Assembly: GCF_002584985.1 (NCBI RefSeq)
Contig: NZ_NUPZ01000033.1
Span: forward strand, 90,078 to 132,794
Direction of reading: 5' to 3'
DNA length: 42,717 nucleotides
Source: Bacillus sp. AFS029637
Lineage (GTDB): Bacteria; Bacillota; Bacilli; Bacillales; Bacillaceae_G
The notes beneath the pieces are model-generated. The model saw only the letters and a list, made by a program, of their open reading frames with translations, ran no database searches and was not told the origin of the DNA. Shown in pieces: positions 24,516-33,737 of the stretch. Position numbers and translations under genes: made by a program. Position 1 is the first letter of the stretch. The number at the start of each line of letters is the position of its first letter.

Positions 24516-25199
24516 TTAATTGTACTGCTCATTATTTTCATGCAATGAATATAATTTAATATTTGGTACTTTATCTTTTTCAATACCACTACTATAAACA
24601 GCAGGAATTTGAAATTCGAATTGCTTTGTCTCATGTTTTTGTAAATAGACTGGTTTCGGTACCGGATAACTTTTTGAATTCTCGTTTCCATTATCATATA
24701 AAACAACTTTTAATGCTTGTGAATGATTATGATAATTTTTTAAAACAACAGTGCACTTTTGTTCGATATCCTCTCCATTTTTCTCCATTCTACACTGGCT
24801 ATCTTCTTTTTTATATTCTATTGCTTCTACCCCTGTTTTTCCTGCGTAGTACCATGTTTTATTCAATGTCTGGAGGATGTTATTTAAAATAAACGGCATC
24901 ATTAAAATCAAAATACTAATGCCTACTACTTTTATCTTATTCATTTTTCTAAATGTACTAGATTCTTTTTTCCCTAGCCATTTTACAAATAATATAAATG
25001 CGATTACATGTAGTACGAAAGAAAGAATTAATATATTTGAAACTTTATAATCCATATAAATATATGTATGTACCGGAACCTTATAGACATTAAATAATTT
25101 TTCTCCAATTAATTCATTATCATTTGGAAGCTTTAATAATAACAAAACCCCTATGCTGTAACAAATAGCTACTAATCGATCGTACTCGATTCGGACCAT
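24516..25199 (-). CDS. Hypothetical membrane protein with three TM segments
   Basis: A protein of about 227 residues that I do not recognise. The ATG at 25199 has AAGGGGAG five bases upstream; the frame is open 43 codons further without an RBS. Three membrane segments lie in the first half (about residues 9-25, 54-72 and 88-106). A hydrophilic extracytoplasmic domain of about 120 residues follows, with two Cys (SQCRMEK and QKCTVVLK) and a beta-rich pattern ending in FEFQIPAVYSSG. The tail resembles a carbohydrate- or CARDB-like beta domain. It follows the arc cluster on the same strand but after a terminator. Function unknown. Confidence 0.65.
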   Translation of the reverse strand: MVRIEYDRLVAICYSIGVLLLLKLPNDNELIGEKLFNVYKVPVHTYIYMDYKVSNILILSFVLHVIAFILFVKWLGKKESSTFRKMNKIKVVGISILILMMPFILNNILQTLNKTWYYAGKTGVEAIEYKKEDSQCRMEKNGEDIEQKCTVVLKNYHNHSQALKVVLYDNGNENSKSYPVPKPVYLQKHETKQFEFQIPAVYSSGIEKDKVPNIKLYSLHENNEQYN

Positions 25200-25283
25200 T
25201 CTTTCTCCCCTTTCCTTTTCTTTTTTATTATCGATTTTAGCTATTATTACCATATAATACAACCTGTTTATAGAGGATGACGT

Positions 25284-25336
25284 AAAAAAATCCCTTATAA
25301 ATATATAAAGGACCTTATTAATATACACTGTATATT
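25284..25336 (-). terminator. Terminator region after arcR
   Basis: A perfect 17-base palindrome AATATACACTGTATATT (25320-25336) is followed on the minus strand by a hairpin with arms CCTTTATA and TATAAGGG that ends in ATTTTTTTA. The second hairpin looks like the functional terminator of the arc cluster. Confidence 0.65.
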
Positions 25337-25356
25337 AGAAAATCAATATTTAGTTT

Positions 25357-26046
25357 TCACATAGAAATTTCCTCAAAATATGTTGGATTATGTATTGTAA
25401 TTTTTTTATCCAAAATAGTAACTATACTGTCATTTTTTAATTGTTTTAATACGCCACTCACTGTCTCTCGAGACGTACCAGATATTTTCGATATTTCAAT
25501 GGTTGTAAGTGGACATGAAATGACAACCGTTTCACCACTCTTTTCTCCTAAATCCTGCATTAAATAATTTAATGTTTGAATAACCCGATCTTGTGCATTA
25601 GGAATTGTAATATTTTGCACTCGATTTTCGTTCAGTTTTAATATCGATGATAATTGCTGAACAACGTGCATTAATTGCGTTCTACTAGATTTCACCATAT
25701 CTTCGAAAATTACTGTCGGAATATAATATACCTCTACATCTGTCATCGCTTCTGCTGTATAATTATATCCTCTGTCTGCAAACATACCACTATACGGAAA
25801 AATAGAATACCGCTTTACATAGTCATCATATAATAAATTCCCACTTTGATTCACCCGCTCTAACTTTACAAAACCATCTAACATGAAGTAAATTCTTTCT
25901 CTTGAATCTCCTTCTAAAAATAAAAATTGACCCTTTTTATAAGTTCGCCAATAGACAAACTCCGTCAAACCTTTCAATTTTTTTTCTGTTAAATGAGCAA
26001 ATAATTCAAACTGCTTTAAATCTTTAACTACGTTCCGTCTATTCAT
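25357..26046 (-). CDS. arcR: Crp/Fnr-family regulator of the arginine deiminase pathway
   Basis: A 229-residue Crp/Fnr-type regulator: an N-terminal cyclic-nucleotide-binding-like beta roll (FLFLEGDSRERIYFMLDGFVKL), a long dimer helix near residues 110-145 and a C-terminal helix-turn-helix (TTIEISKISGTSRETVSGVLKQL). It lacks the N-terminal Cys cluster of oxygen-sensing Fnr. Its position at the end of arcABDC matches ArcR of B. licheniformis, which activates the arc genes in anaerobic conditions. AGGGAGTCCT precedes the ATG. The TGTGA-N6-TCACA site before arcA is its likely target. Confidence 0.9.
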   Translation of the reverse strand: MNRRNVVKDLKQFELFAHLTEKKLKGLTEFVYWRTYKKGQFLFLEGDSRERIYFMLDGFVKLERVNQSGNLLYDDYVKRYSIFPYSGMFADRGYNYTAEAMTDVEVYYIPTVIFEDMVKSSRTQLMHVVQQLSSILKLNENRVQNITIPNAQDRVIQTLNYLMQDLGEKSGETVVISCPLTTIEISKISGTSRETVSGVLKQLKNDSIVTILDKKITIHNPTYFEEISM

Positions 26047-26186
26047 AGGACTCCCTCTCTCTTGCTGTATGTTGGAGCGAAAAACCGAGAAAGCGTATTC
26101 AAATTAAATTTTATCATAGTTAACTTGCATATTCGGATTTCATCATGAAAACTTTATGAACAATACTTACAAAAATATTAATAAAT

Positions 26187-26221
26187 AAAAAGAATGAAGT
26201 TAGTACTCCATTCTTTTTTTA
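26187..26221 (-). terminator. Terminator between arcC and arcR
   Basis: On the minus strand AGAATGGAGT and ACTTCATTCT pair with one mismatch and are followed by TTTTTATTTA. It lies after arcC, so arcR is probably expressed from its own promoter or by partial read-through. Confidence 0.75.
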
Positions 26222-26246
26222 CTAGATAAATAGCGTACATAATTAT

Positions 26247-27209
26247 TTAAACATACATGCATACATTCTGTTTAGAAATAATAGTACCAGCCCTTTCTTC
26301 TAGTGCTTCATATACTTTTTCTAAAGACGTAATAATTGTTTTTCTTTTTGGATCTGTATTAACAAAATTAATAGCAGCTTCAATTTTTGGAAGCATACTT
26401 CCCGCAGCAAATTGTTTTTCTTCAATGTATTCTTCTAATTGATTCACTGTGACATGCTCTAATTTCTTTTGATTCAGTTGATTATAATTTACATACACAT
26501 GATCAACTGCAGTTAAAATTACGAGCGTATCAGCATCTACTAATTCAGCTAATTTCTGCGCAGCGAAATCTTTATCGATAACGGCTTCAGTTCCTTTTAA
26601 GCCTTCTTCGGAATCAATTACTGGAATTCCACCACCGCCAACAGCTATCACTATATTTCCCTCTTCGACCAAAGAATTAATCACTTTATGTTCATGAATA
26701 CATACAGGCTTCGGTGATGGAACAACACGTCTCCATCCTCTACCAGCATCCTCTTTAAACACTGCTTTTGTTTCTTTCATTAATTTTCTTGCTTCTTCTT
26801 CTGTATAAAAAGGACCAATTGGTTTAGTCGGATTTTTAAATGCTTCATCTTTTTCATCTACAACAACACGTGTTATAACCGTTGCTACGTCTTTTTTTAT
26901 ATTCCGTTTTTTCAATGCCTTTTCAATCGCATTTTCCATCCAATACCCAATCATCCCTTGGCTCATTGCACCACAAGTATCTAATGGCATTGCAGGTGTC
27001 TTTTCCGTTTCTGCAGCTTTTTGCTGCAATAAAATATTCCCCACTTGTGGGCCGTTTCCATGCGCAATTACTATATCCACATCATTTTCCATTATTTTCA
27101 CGAGTTGTTCTGCTGTTTTTTCCAGCGCTTCTTGCTGTGCTCCCGCAGTAGCTTTTCCAGACTGTATCGCATTTCCCCCTAGTGCAACTACAATTTTTCT
27201 TCGTGTCAT
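26247..27209 (-). CDS. arcC: Carbamate kinase
   Basis: A 320-residue amino-acid-kinase-fold enzyme that makes ATP from carbamoyl phosphate and ADP, the energy-yielding last step of arginine fermentation. Motifs: [14 protein letters not shown] at the N-terminus, [39 protein letters not shown] and [28 protein letters not shown] precedes the ATG. It follows arcD by about 36 bases in the operon arcA-arcB-arcD-arcC. Confidence 0.96.
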   Translation of the reverse strand: MTRRKIVVALGGNAIQSGKATAGAQQEALEKTAEQLVKIMENDVDIVIAHGNGPQVGNILLQQKAAETEKTPAMPLDTCGAMSQGMIGYWMENAIEKALKKRNIKKDVATVITRVVVDEKDEAFKNPTKPIGPFYTEEEARKLMKETKAVFKEDAGRGWRRVVPSPKPVCIHEHKVINSLVEEGNIVIAVGGGGIPVIDSEEGLKGTEAVIDKDFAAQKLAELVDADTLVILTAVDHVYVNYNQLNQKKLEHVTVNQLEEYIEEKQFAAGSMLPKIEAAINFVNTDPKRKTIITSLEKVYEALEERAGTIISKQNVCMYV

Positions 27210-27245
27210 ATTTCAGCCCTCCAGTTTATTTCGTCTTCACAGCAC

Positions 27246-28661
27246 TTATAAAGCAATACTGCCTGTAATTAAACCATAAATCGCAAAAAATGCTAAAGCA
27301 CCAATTGCTACCGATGATGCTAATTCCACTCGAGTAAATATTTTCTTCGAACTCTTTTGCTTTTGAACATTGTAAAAAATATAAATACCTGGCGCATATA
27401 AAATCATTGTTAATAATAAATAATCTAAACCGGCTGCATAAACTAACCACACACCATAAATACTTGCTATCAAGCCAATTATTATATTTTTATTTCGATC
27501 TGCTTCTTCAGATTTTAAACTATGCTTCAATTGATAAAATGCTGAAAAAGCATATGGGATTAAAATAGCTGAAGATGCTAAAGAGAATGCAAAGTTATAC
27601 GCCTGAGCAGAAACGACGAATGTTAATAAGAACGTTTGAATTAAGCCATTTGTTATCCATAATGAATTTACTGGAGCCTTATTTTTATTTTCTTTTGCGA
27701 ACCATTTTGGAAATACTCCATCTTTAGCTGCTAAATATGGAATTTCAGAAGCAAGCAACGTCCAACCTAACCAAGCACCTAATACTGAGATAACTAAACC
27801 TAGATTAATAAATATAGCACCCCATTTTCCAACAACACTTTCAAATAAATAAGCCATAGACGGATTTTTCAAATTAGCAATATCTGCTTGCTGCATAAGC
27901 CCAAGAGACAGTAATGTAATTAATATGTAAATAATGAGTGTACCAATTAAGCCAATAACTGTTGCTTTCCCTACATCACTTCTATTTTTTGCTCGACTAG
28001 ATAGAACAACAGCTCCTTCTACTCCAATGAACACCCATAAAGTTACAAGCATTGTACTTTTAACTTGGCTGCCAACCGCTCCCCATGAAAAGGAACCAGT
28101 TTGCCCCCAAAATCCATCTAAGAACGTATCCATATGAAACGCTAAGATTCCTACAACAATAAATACAAATACAGGTACTAATTTTGCAATTGTAGTTACT
28201 AAATTCACAAGTGCCGCTGATTGAACTCCACGTAAAATTAACATGTGGACACACCATAATAATATGCTTGCACCAATAATGGATGCTACATTTTGACCGC
28301 CTTCAAAAATCGGGAAGAAATACCCTAATGAAGAAAACAATAATGTACCGTAAGCTACATTACCAAGCCAAGCAGATAGCCAATATCCCCACGCACTATT
28401 AAAACCCATGAAATTACCAAATCCTGCTTTTGCGTAACTAAAAATACCACCATCTAAATCTGGCCGCTTTACAGTTAAATTTTGAAATGATAATCCCAGC
28501 GCGATCATCCCAATTCCTGTTATAACCCAACCTATAATAATGGCTCCGGCACCAGCACCTTTTGCCATATCACTTGCTAAATTAAATGCTCCACCACCGA
28601 TCATCGAACCGACTACAAGAGCCGTTAAAGTAAACAATCCTAATTTCTTATCTTCACCCAT
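27246..28661 (-). CDS. arcD: Arginine/ornithine antiporter
   Basis: A protein of about 471 residues and 12 membrane segments in the APC superfamily. It begins KKLGLFTLTALVVGSMIGGG, with the conserved first-helix glycine motif, and has WVFIGVEGAVVLSSRAKNRS typical of ArcD/LysI-type exchangers. It swaps extracellular arginine for intracellular ornithine without energy cost. The ATG at 28661 follows AGAGGTGAGTGGA; a GTG three codons earlier overlaps the SD. An intra-operon hairpin separates it from arcB. Confidence 0.94.
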   Translation of the reverse strand: MGEDKKLGLFTLTALVVGSMIGGGAFNLASDMAKGAGAGAIIIGWVITGIGMIALGLSFQNLTVKRPDLDGGIFSYAKAGFGNFMGFNSAWGYWLSAWLGNVAYGTLLFSSLGYFFPIFEGGQNVASIIGASILLWCVHMLILRGVQSAALVNLVTTIAKLVPVFVFIVVGILAFHMDTFLDGFWGQTGSFSWGAVGSQVKSTMLVTLWVFIGVEGAVVLSSRAKNRSDVGKATVIGLIGTLIIYILITLLSLGLMQQADIANLKNPSMAYLFESVVGKWGAIFINLGLVISVLGAWLGWTLLASEIPYLAAKDGVFPKWFAKENKNKAPVNSLWITNGLIQTFLLTFVVSAQAYNFAFSLASSAILIPYAFSAFYQLKHSLKSEEADRNKNIIIGLIASIYGVWLVYAAGLDYLLLTMILYAPGIYIFYNVQKQKSSKKIFTRVELASSVAIGALAFFAIYGLITGSIAL

Positions 28662-28731
28662 TCCACTCACCTCTCTTTAATTGCAATAACAATTCGAAAA
28701 CAATAGTGAATGATAGTGTCTAACGGAGGAG

Positions 28732-28762
28732 AAAGAAGAAAGGAGAACTCCCTTTCTTCTTT
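28732..28762. repeat. Intra-operon hairpin between arcB and arcD
   Basis: AAAGAAGAAAGGAG (28732-28745) pairs with CTCCCTTTCTTCTTT (28748-28762), with one bulged C. The arm touches the arcB stop codon. It lacks a clean T-run on the minus strand, so it is more likely an RNA-processing or stability element than a full terminator. Confidence 0.65.
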
Positions 28763-29759
28763 ACTCCATGTTTCCTAAAGTCGCTGCCATAACCGCTTTA
28801 ATTGTATGCATTCTATTTTCAGCCTGATCAAATACTTTTGAATGTTTACTGCGGAATACTTCGTCAGTTACCTCCATTTCTTTCAACCCATATTTCTCAT
28901 AAACTTCCTCACCATACATCGTTTCAACATCATGAAATGCAGGTAAACAATGTAAGAAAATCACGTTTTCATTACCTGTTTCTTTAATCATTTTCATATT
29001 TACTTGATAAGGTTTCAATAACTCGACACGTTCAGCAAATTTTTCTTCTTCTCCCATAGACACCCATACATCTGTATAGATTACATCTGCATTCGCAACA
29101 GCTTCTTCCACATTACTTGTTACCATTACCTGTTCATTATATTTTTTTGCTAAGTCAATTACCTCTTGCTCTGGCCATAAAGATTCTGGTGTACAAATAC
29201 GTACATCCATTCCCATGATTGCTCCGCCAACTAGTAAGCTATTAGCAACATTATTTCGTCCATCTCCAACGTAAACGAGTTTCACATTTTCTAATTTACC
29301 TACATGTTCCCTAATAGTTAATAAATCTGCCAGTGTCTGTGTTGGATGCCACATATCTGTTAATCCATTCCACACAGGCACACCAGAATTTTGTGCCAAA
29401 CATTCTACAGTTGCATGATTAAATCCACGAAATTCAATTCCGTCAAACATGCGCCCTAACACTTTTGCTGTATCCTCTACGGATTCTTTTTTCCCAAGCT
29501 GAATATCACCTTTTCCTAAATATTCAGGGTTCGCACCTAAATCTGTACACGCTACTGTAAATGCACATCGCGTACGAGTAGAGGTTTTTTCAAATAAGAG
29601 TGCTACATTTTTATCTTCTAAGTAATGATGTGGGACACCATTTTTCTTTTTCTCTTTTAATTCTGCTGCTAAATCTAGAAAATATAATAATTCTTCTTGT
29701 GTAAAATCTTTTTCTGCTAGAAAGCTTCTTCCTTTTAAATTTGGTTTAGTCATTAACAT
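28761..29759 (-). CDS. arcB: Ornithine carbamoyltransferase (catabolic)
   Basis: A 332-residue enzyme that phosphorolyses citrulline to ornithine and carbamoyl phosphate. The carbamoyl-phosphate site reads [12 protein letters not shown], with [13 protein letters not shown] and [16 protein letters not shown] following, and the ornithine loop is [10 protein letters not shown]. Position between arcA and arcD indicates the catabolic rather than biosynthetic enzyme. Two candidate ATGs lie two codons apart; I used the upstream one, following GGGATGAAGT. Confidence 0.95.
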   Translation of the reverse strand: MLMTKPNLKGRSFLAEKDFTQEELLYFLDLAAELKEKKKNGVPHHYLEDKNVALLFEKTSTRTRCAFTVACTDLGANPEYLGKGDIQLGKKESVEDTAKVLGRMFDGIEFRGFNHATVECLAQNSGVPVWNGLTDMWHPTQTLADLLTIREHVGKLENVKLVYVGDGRNNVANSLLVGGAIMGMDVRICTPESLWPEQEVIDLAKKYNEQVMVTSNVEEAVANADVIYTDVWVSMGEEEKFAERVELLKPYQVNMKMIKETGNENVIFLHCLPAFHDVETMYGEEVYEKYGLKEMEVTDEVFRSKHSKVFDQAENRMHTIKAVMAATLGNME

Positions 29760-29789
29760 ACTTCATCCCTACTCTCTCCGTTATTTATA

Positions 29790-31022
29790 CTAAATATCTT
29801 TACGAACAATCGGCATACTCATGCAACGTGGACCCCCACGACCACGAGATAATTCCGAACTTAGCACCTCAATGACTTCTATACCATGTTCCCGTAATAA
29901 CGTATTGGATACATAGTTGCGATCATATGTAACAACTACACCTGGCGCAATTGCTAATGTATTAGAACCGTCATTCCATTGTTCACGAGCGGAAGCAATT
30001 ACATCTCCTCCTCCACAAGGAATAAGAACTAATTCACTTAAACCTAATACCTCTTTTAATGCTTCCATTAAAGAAGTACGATGTGTAATTTTAAGAGTTT
30101 CCTCATCTGTACCTTTTTCTAAAATATAAATATTCATATTTCCTTTTGGCCCTTGAATGGCTGGATGAATTGTAAACTTGTCATAATCGACCATTGTAAA
30201 TACTGTATCTAGATGCATAAATGCTCGGCATTTTGGAATTTCTATTGCTAACACTTTCTTAATTTTATTTTGTCGGCTAAAGAGATTTTTAGCTAAACGT
30301 TCAATTGCTTTAGCTGAAGTACGAGCAGACACTCCAATCGCAATTGTTTCTTCATTTAAAATTAGCTCGTCGCCACCTTCAATTGGAAACTTATAATCAC
30401 GATCTAGCCAAATTGGCACATTGTGACTTGAAAATCTTGGATGATATTTAATGATATACTCCATGAATAATGATTCACGTCTACGCGCCGGTTCTCTCAT
30501 CTTATTTATCGTTAAGCCGTCACCCACGCTAGCTGCTGGATCACGAGTAAAATATAAATTAGGCATTGGATCTAAGTAAAACGGATAATGATCTTCCATT
30601 AACTCGTATAAATGTGTTTTCTTACTTGTTTCAATTTCGTTTTTCCGTACACCACCCATAATTTTTTGAATTAATTCTTCATTTGAAAAGGAAAGTAAAT
30701 ATTCTTTTAAAGTTTGATGTGCAACATTTACGTCAGCCTGTCCTTCTTTTAAAATACGATCAACAAATTCTTCTCGAAGTTTTTTATCTACTAACGCCTC
30801 AGCAGCTAGTTTTTCTAAATAAAGAACTTCAACACCCCGATTGCGTAGCGTTTGTGCAAAATAATCATGCTCTTTTTGAATAATTGGTAAATATGGAATA
30901 TCGTCAAATAATAACTGCTGCAAATAATCTGGTGTTAAGTTTTCCACTTCTTTACCAGGTCGTTTTAATAACACCGTTTGTAATTCCCCAATTTCTGAAG
31001 TAACATGTATCGGATGCTTCAT
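29790..31022 (-). CDS. arcA: Arginine deiminase
   Basis: A 410-residue guanidino-modifying enzyme that converts arginine to citrulline and ammonia. It begins [21 protein letters not shown] and has [54 protein letters not shown] and the catalytic cysteine in [13 protein letters not shown] near the C-terminus. AAAGGAGGTACAACAA precedes the ATG. It is the first gene of the arc operon, behind a promoter with Crp/Fnr and cre-like sites. Ammonia release also helps acid tolerance. Confidence 0.97.
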   Translation of the reverse strand: MKHPIHVTSEIGELQTVLLKRPGKEVENLTPDYLQQLLFDDIPYLPIIQKEHDYFAQTLRNRGVEVLYLEKLAAEALVDKKLREEFVDRILKEGQADVNVAHQTLKEYLLSFSNEELIQKIMGGVRKNEIETSKKTHLYELMEDHYPFYLDPMPNLYFTRDPAASVGDGLTINKMREPARRRESLFMEYIIKYHPRFSSHNVPIWLDRDYKFPIEGGDELILNEETIAIGVSARTSAKAIERLAKNLFSRQNKIKKVLAIEIPKCRAFMHLDTVFTMVDYDKFTIHPAIQGPKGNMNIYILEKGTDEETLKITHRTSLMEALKEVLGLSELVLIPCGGGDVIASAREQWNDGSNTLAIAPGVVVTYDRNYVSNTLLREHGIEVIEVLSSELSRGRGGPRCMSMPIVRKDI

Positions 31023-31058
31023 TTGTTGTACCTCCTTTTAAATATGTTTGATGTCTTA

Positions 31059-31121
31059 CAAGTACATAATAAATGCTAAGCGCTTTCACATTTGTGAAAG
31101 TATTCACATTATCATTGTGAA
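31059..31121 (-). promoter_or_regulatory. arcA promoter with Crp/Fnr-type sites and cre-like site
   Basis: TGTGAAAGTATTCACA (31093-31108) is an exact TGTGA-N6-TCACA Crp/Fnr site. It shares arms with TTTCACATTTGTGAAA (31084-31099), and a further TGTGAA lies at 31116-31121. Minus-strand TATTAT (31066-31071) is a likely -10, giving a start near 31059, so the canonical site would be centred at about -41.5. A cre-like sequence TGAAAGCGCTTAGC (31075-31088) sits in between, where CcpA would block. Confidence 0.65.
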
Positions 31122-31245
31122 ATATTAAACACGTTATTTTTTAAAGTCATATGAATTTGTATTTTTATAACAATCCACCCTACTTTTTTAATGAAAAGCA
31201 CATATATTATGCATATAGGTTGAATATTTAACTTCCGTATTCAAA

Positions 31246-31288
31246 TAAAAATCCTGTTTTTAATTTTTATTAAAAACAGGATTTTACA
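31246..31288 (-). terminator. Terminator after argR
   Basis: On the minus strand AAAATCCTGTTTTTAAT and ATTAAAAACAGGATTTTT form a long stem with a T-rich end directly after the argR stop. It separates argR from the arc operon. Confidence 0.85.
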
Positions 31289-31289
31289 T

Positions 31290-31739
31290 CTAAATAATTA
31301 AATTTAACCTTTCCTCCAAAATCTCTCTATCTGATTTCGATTGTGAAATTATAAGACATGTATCATTTCCACATATACATCCTATTTTTTCTTTCCAATC
31401 TAACTCATCAAATAAAACACCAATAACATGTGCATTACCAGGTAATGTTTTAATAACCATTAATTGATCTACACAATCAATTTTCACAACAACCTCTCGT
31501 AATTTTTTCTTTAACTTTATATCAGTTTGTAACTGCTCATCTGAGAAAACCTTATATATCATTAATCCTTCTTTAGAAGGCACCTTCGTTAAGTTTAACT
31601 CACGAATATCTCGAGAAACCGTAGCTTGTGTTACTAATACATCTTTTCTTGCTAACAATTCTACTAATCTTTCTTGCTTCTCTATTTCATACTCCTTTAC
31701 AAATTGTTTAATTAATCGTTGTCTTTTTTCTTTTTTCAT
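31290..31739 (-). CDS. argR: ArgR/AhrC-family arginine repressor
   Basis: A 149-residue ArgR-type regulator: N-terminal winged helix (KRQRLIKQFVKEYEIEKQ, then VTQATVSRDIRELNL) and C-terminal hexamerisation/arginine-binding domain (LPGNAHVIGVLFDELDWKEK, then GCICGNDTCLII). The ATG at 31739 has AAAGGGGTG upstream; the GTG three codons earlier lies in that SD. Its place just upstream of arcA suggests a local, arginine-responsive activator of the arc genes, additional to a genome-wide AhrC that would lie elsewhere. That division of labour is inferred. Confidence 0.92.
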   Translation of the reverse strand: MKKEKRQRLIKQFVKEYEIEKQERLVELLARKDVLVTQATVSRDIRELNLTKVPSKEGLMIYKVFSDEQLQTDIKLKKKLREVVVKIDCVDQLMVIKTLPGNAHVIGVLFDELDWKEKIGCICGNDTCLIISQSKSDREILEERLNLII

Positions 31740-31758
31740 AAAAGACACCCCTTTTAAT

Positions 31759-31776
31759 ATTATAGCTCGCTATAAT
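31759..31776. promoter_or_regulatory. Palindrome over the argR -10 region
   Basis: ATTATAGCTCGCTATAAT is a perfect inverted repeat with a two-base centre. One arm supplies the minus-strand TATAAT. It is 20 bases upstream of the argR start and could be a site for autoregulation. Confidence 0.45.
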
Positions 31777-31861
31777 TTTCATCCGAAAGGGACAGAAAGG
31801 AATGTTGCGGAAACGTTCATAGTTTATACTTTTTAACTGTAGATATTAAATAGCTAAATAA

Positions 31862-31897
31862 AAAGAGAGAAGAACAGCATCCTGTTCTTCTCTCTTA
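31862..31897 (-). terminator. Terminator of the short chemoreceptor-tail gene
   Basis: AAGAGAGAAGAACAG (31863-31877) and CTGTTCTTCTCTCTT (31882-31896) form a 15-bp perfect stem with a four-base loop, followed on the minus strand by TTTTATTTA. The stop codon of the gene overlaps the outer end of the stem. Confidence 0.9.
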
Positions 31898-32143
31898 CAT
31901 TGAAAATCGTTCAATTGTCTGTTTTAAATCGACTGATTGCTTCTCTAAATCCTTTAATAATTGATCGATTGCCATCATATTTTCGGATTGTTGTACCGTC
32001 AGACGTGCCACTTCTTGTGAACTAGCTGATGTTTCCTCAGCAATTAATGCGACTTCTTTTGTTTGTTCACCCGTTTGATGAATACACTCTACTTGTTCGT
32101 TCATATAACTACTAATTTGCTTCGTAGCATTTGCTACTTCCAT
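31895..32143 (-). CDS. Stand-alone 82-residue chemoreceptor signalling-tail protein
   Basis: The whole protein corresponds to the C-terminal helix of a methyl-accepting chemotaxis protein: KEVALIAEETSASSQEVARL, then a heptad-rich helix ending DLKQTIERFSM. There is no sensor, membrane segment, HAMP or CheA-binding hairpin tip. Yet the ATG has a perfect GAGGAGG eight bases upstream and a strong terminator follows, so it is built like a real small gene. It may be a surviving fragment of a receptor whose head was lost, or a small modulator that joins receptor bundles. Its frame is clean, unlike the neighbouring N-terminal pseudogene. Confidence 0.6.
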   Translation of the reverse strand: MEVANATKQISSYMNEQVECIHQTGEQTKEVALIAEETSASSQEVARLTVQQSENMMAIDQLLKDLEKQSVDLKQTIERFSM

Positions 32144-32345
32144 TTTTCATTCCTCCTCATAAGTAATATACTATCCATTATTATCCATATTTTCTTTATA
32201 GAAAGATATACAGATTTTCTTTTTTTGTTTACGTAATTATTACATTGTTTTTTCTATATATAAGTAAAAATGATGTATAGTTTTATTCGGATGCAAGTGA
32301 CTTCATAACTATATTCAACTACACAATTTAAGGTCAGGTGATTCT

Positions 32346-32765
32346 ATGTTGAAATTATCAAATCGTTTAAATGTTATAAACAGATTAACTCTGTTAGTAA
32401 CAGTACCAATTCTCTCTATTTTAACGAATTTACCGAAAGAATTCTCCTTCCTCCAGCCTATTAAATGGCTAGAATCAATCGAAGGCAATATGTATAAAGA
32501 GTTTAGTTACGTAAAAGAACTCATTATTACTGAAGATGAGAATCGCCGTACTACAATTTTAAATAAATTAAATGATACAAATAAAGAAACTGAAAAGTTA
32601 CAAGCTCAATACGGAAATACATATATAAACAAGCGAAGAAAAAACTACTCAATCAATATAAAGAAAAACTTACAAACTATAACCTATATTTCTGAACAAA
32701 ACAAATTTATTATCTTTAAACGCGCAAGTGAGAAACCACCTAAATTAGGTGGTTTCTCTATTTAA
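32346..32765 (+). pseudogene. Frameshifted N-terminal fragment of a four-helix-bundle chemoreceptor
   Basis: The open frame starts after AGGTGATTCT with MLKLSNRLNVINRLTLLVTV, a weak membrane anchor, then a 4HB_MCP-like helical sensor (EFSYVKELIITEDENRRTTI, LNDTNKETEKLQAQY). Near 32630 the sense switches frame: one frame over reads KKKLLNQYKEKLTNYNLY, and near 32690 the first frame resumes with ISEQNKFIIFKRAS. Two compensating indels therefore broke the gene. The rest of the receptor is missing and the frame runs straight into a terminator hairpin. It is a decayed remnant. Confidence 0.75.
32733..32763 (+). terminator. Terminator after the chemoreceptor remnant
   Basis: GAAACCACCTAA and TTAGGTGGTTTC form a near-perfect hairpin followed by TCTATTT. 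It is probably the original terminator of the lost receptor gene. Confidence 0.75.
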
Positions 32766-32893
32766 ATTATACATTAAGATTTCCTTATGTAATAACTGAA
32801 TCCCGAAAAAAATAAAGGATTCTGACAATTTATGACTAATAACAGAAATAAGGGGCAACATTTGTAAAATATATTTTTGACTGGGGGTTTTGT

Positions 32894-33616
32894 ATGATTC
32901 AAGTTCGAAATCTAATAAAATCATTTGGCTCACTTAACGTTTTAAAAGGCATTGATTTAGAAGTACAAGAAAAAGAAGTTGTTGTTTTAATTGGTGCCAG
33001 TGGTTCCGGAAAAAGTACATTACTTCGCTGTCTTAACTTTTTAGAAATGTACGATGAAGGTGAAATTCACTTACAAGGTGAACGAATTGATCCAAAGCGT
33101 TCAAATTTAAACAAAGTACGTGAAAATGTCGGTATGGTTTTTCAGCACTTTAACCTCTTTCCTCATATGACCTCACTAGAAAACATCATAGAAGCACCTA
33201 TTCACGTGAAAAAATTGGAAGCAGAAAATGCAAAGGATATTGGAAATCAGCTTTTGCAAAAGGTCGGCCTACAAGATAAGGCGGATGTAACTCCTCACCT
33301 CCTTTCAGGTGGCCAAAAACAGCGTATTGCGATTGCAAGGGCTCTTGCTATGAATCCTAAAATTATGCTATTTGATGAACCTACCTCAGCTTTAGACCCT
33401 GAACTTGTTGGAGAAGTATTGCAAGTTATGAAAGAACTTGCCGAAGAAGGAATGACGATGATTATTGTTACGCATGAAATGAATTTTGCAAGAGATGTAG
33501 CTGATCGCGTCATCTTTATGGATGATGGAAAAATTGTAGAGGATGCTCCGCCTGAGCAATTCTTCTCAGCTCCGTCGCATGAACGAGCAAAACAATTTTT
33601 ACGTAACGTTCTATAA
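32894..33616 (+). CDS. Polar amino acid ABC transporter, ATPase subunit
   Basis: A 240-residue GlnQ/ArtP/TcyC-class ATPase: Walker [11 protein letters not shown]-loop [12 protein letters not shown], signature [19 protein letters not shown], Walker [14 protein letters not shown] and His switch VTHEM. GGGGGTTTTGT precedes the ATG, a GGGGG-type SD. It is first of three genes for one importer, followed by a binding lipoprotein and a permease. Likely cargo is a polar amino acid or cystine; the sequence does not decide which. Confidence 0.93.
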   Translation: MIQVRNLIKSFGSLNVLKGIDLEVQEKEVVVLIGASGSGKSTLLRCLNFLEMYDEGEIHLQGERIDPKRSNLNKVRENVGMVFQHFNLFPHMTSLENIIEAPIHVKKLEAENAKDIGNQLLQKVGLQDKADVTPHLLSGGQKQRIAIARALAMNPKIMLFDEPTSALDPELVGEVLQVMKELAEEGMTMIIVTHEMNFARDVADRVIFMDDGKIVEDAPPEQFFSAPSHERAKQFLRNVL

Positions 33617-33737
33617 TGTAACTTCTAATTCAAACGTAAAAAAATACATTCATACGGCGTACAAATAGTTGTCCAAATTAAATATCTCAATAACATGCTT
33701 AAAACCATCCGTATGATTACTATTTAGGAGGGGTTTT

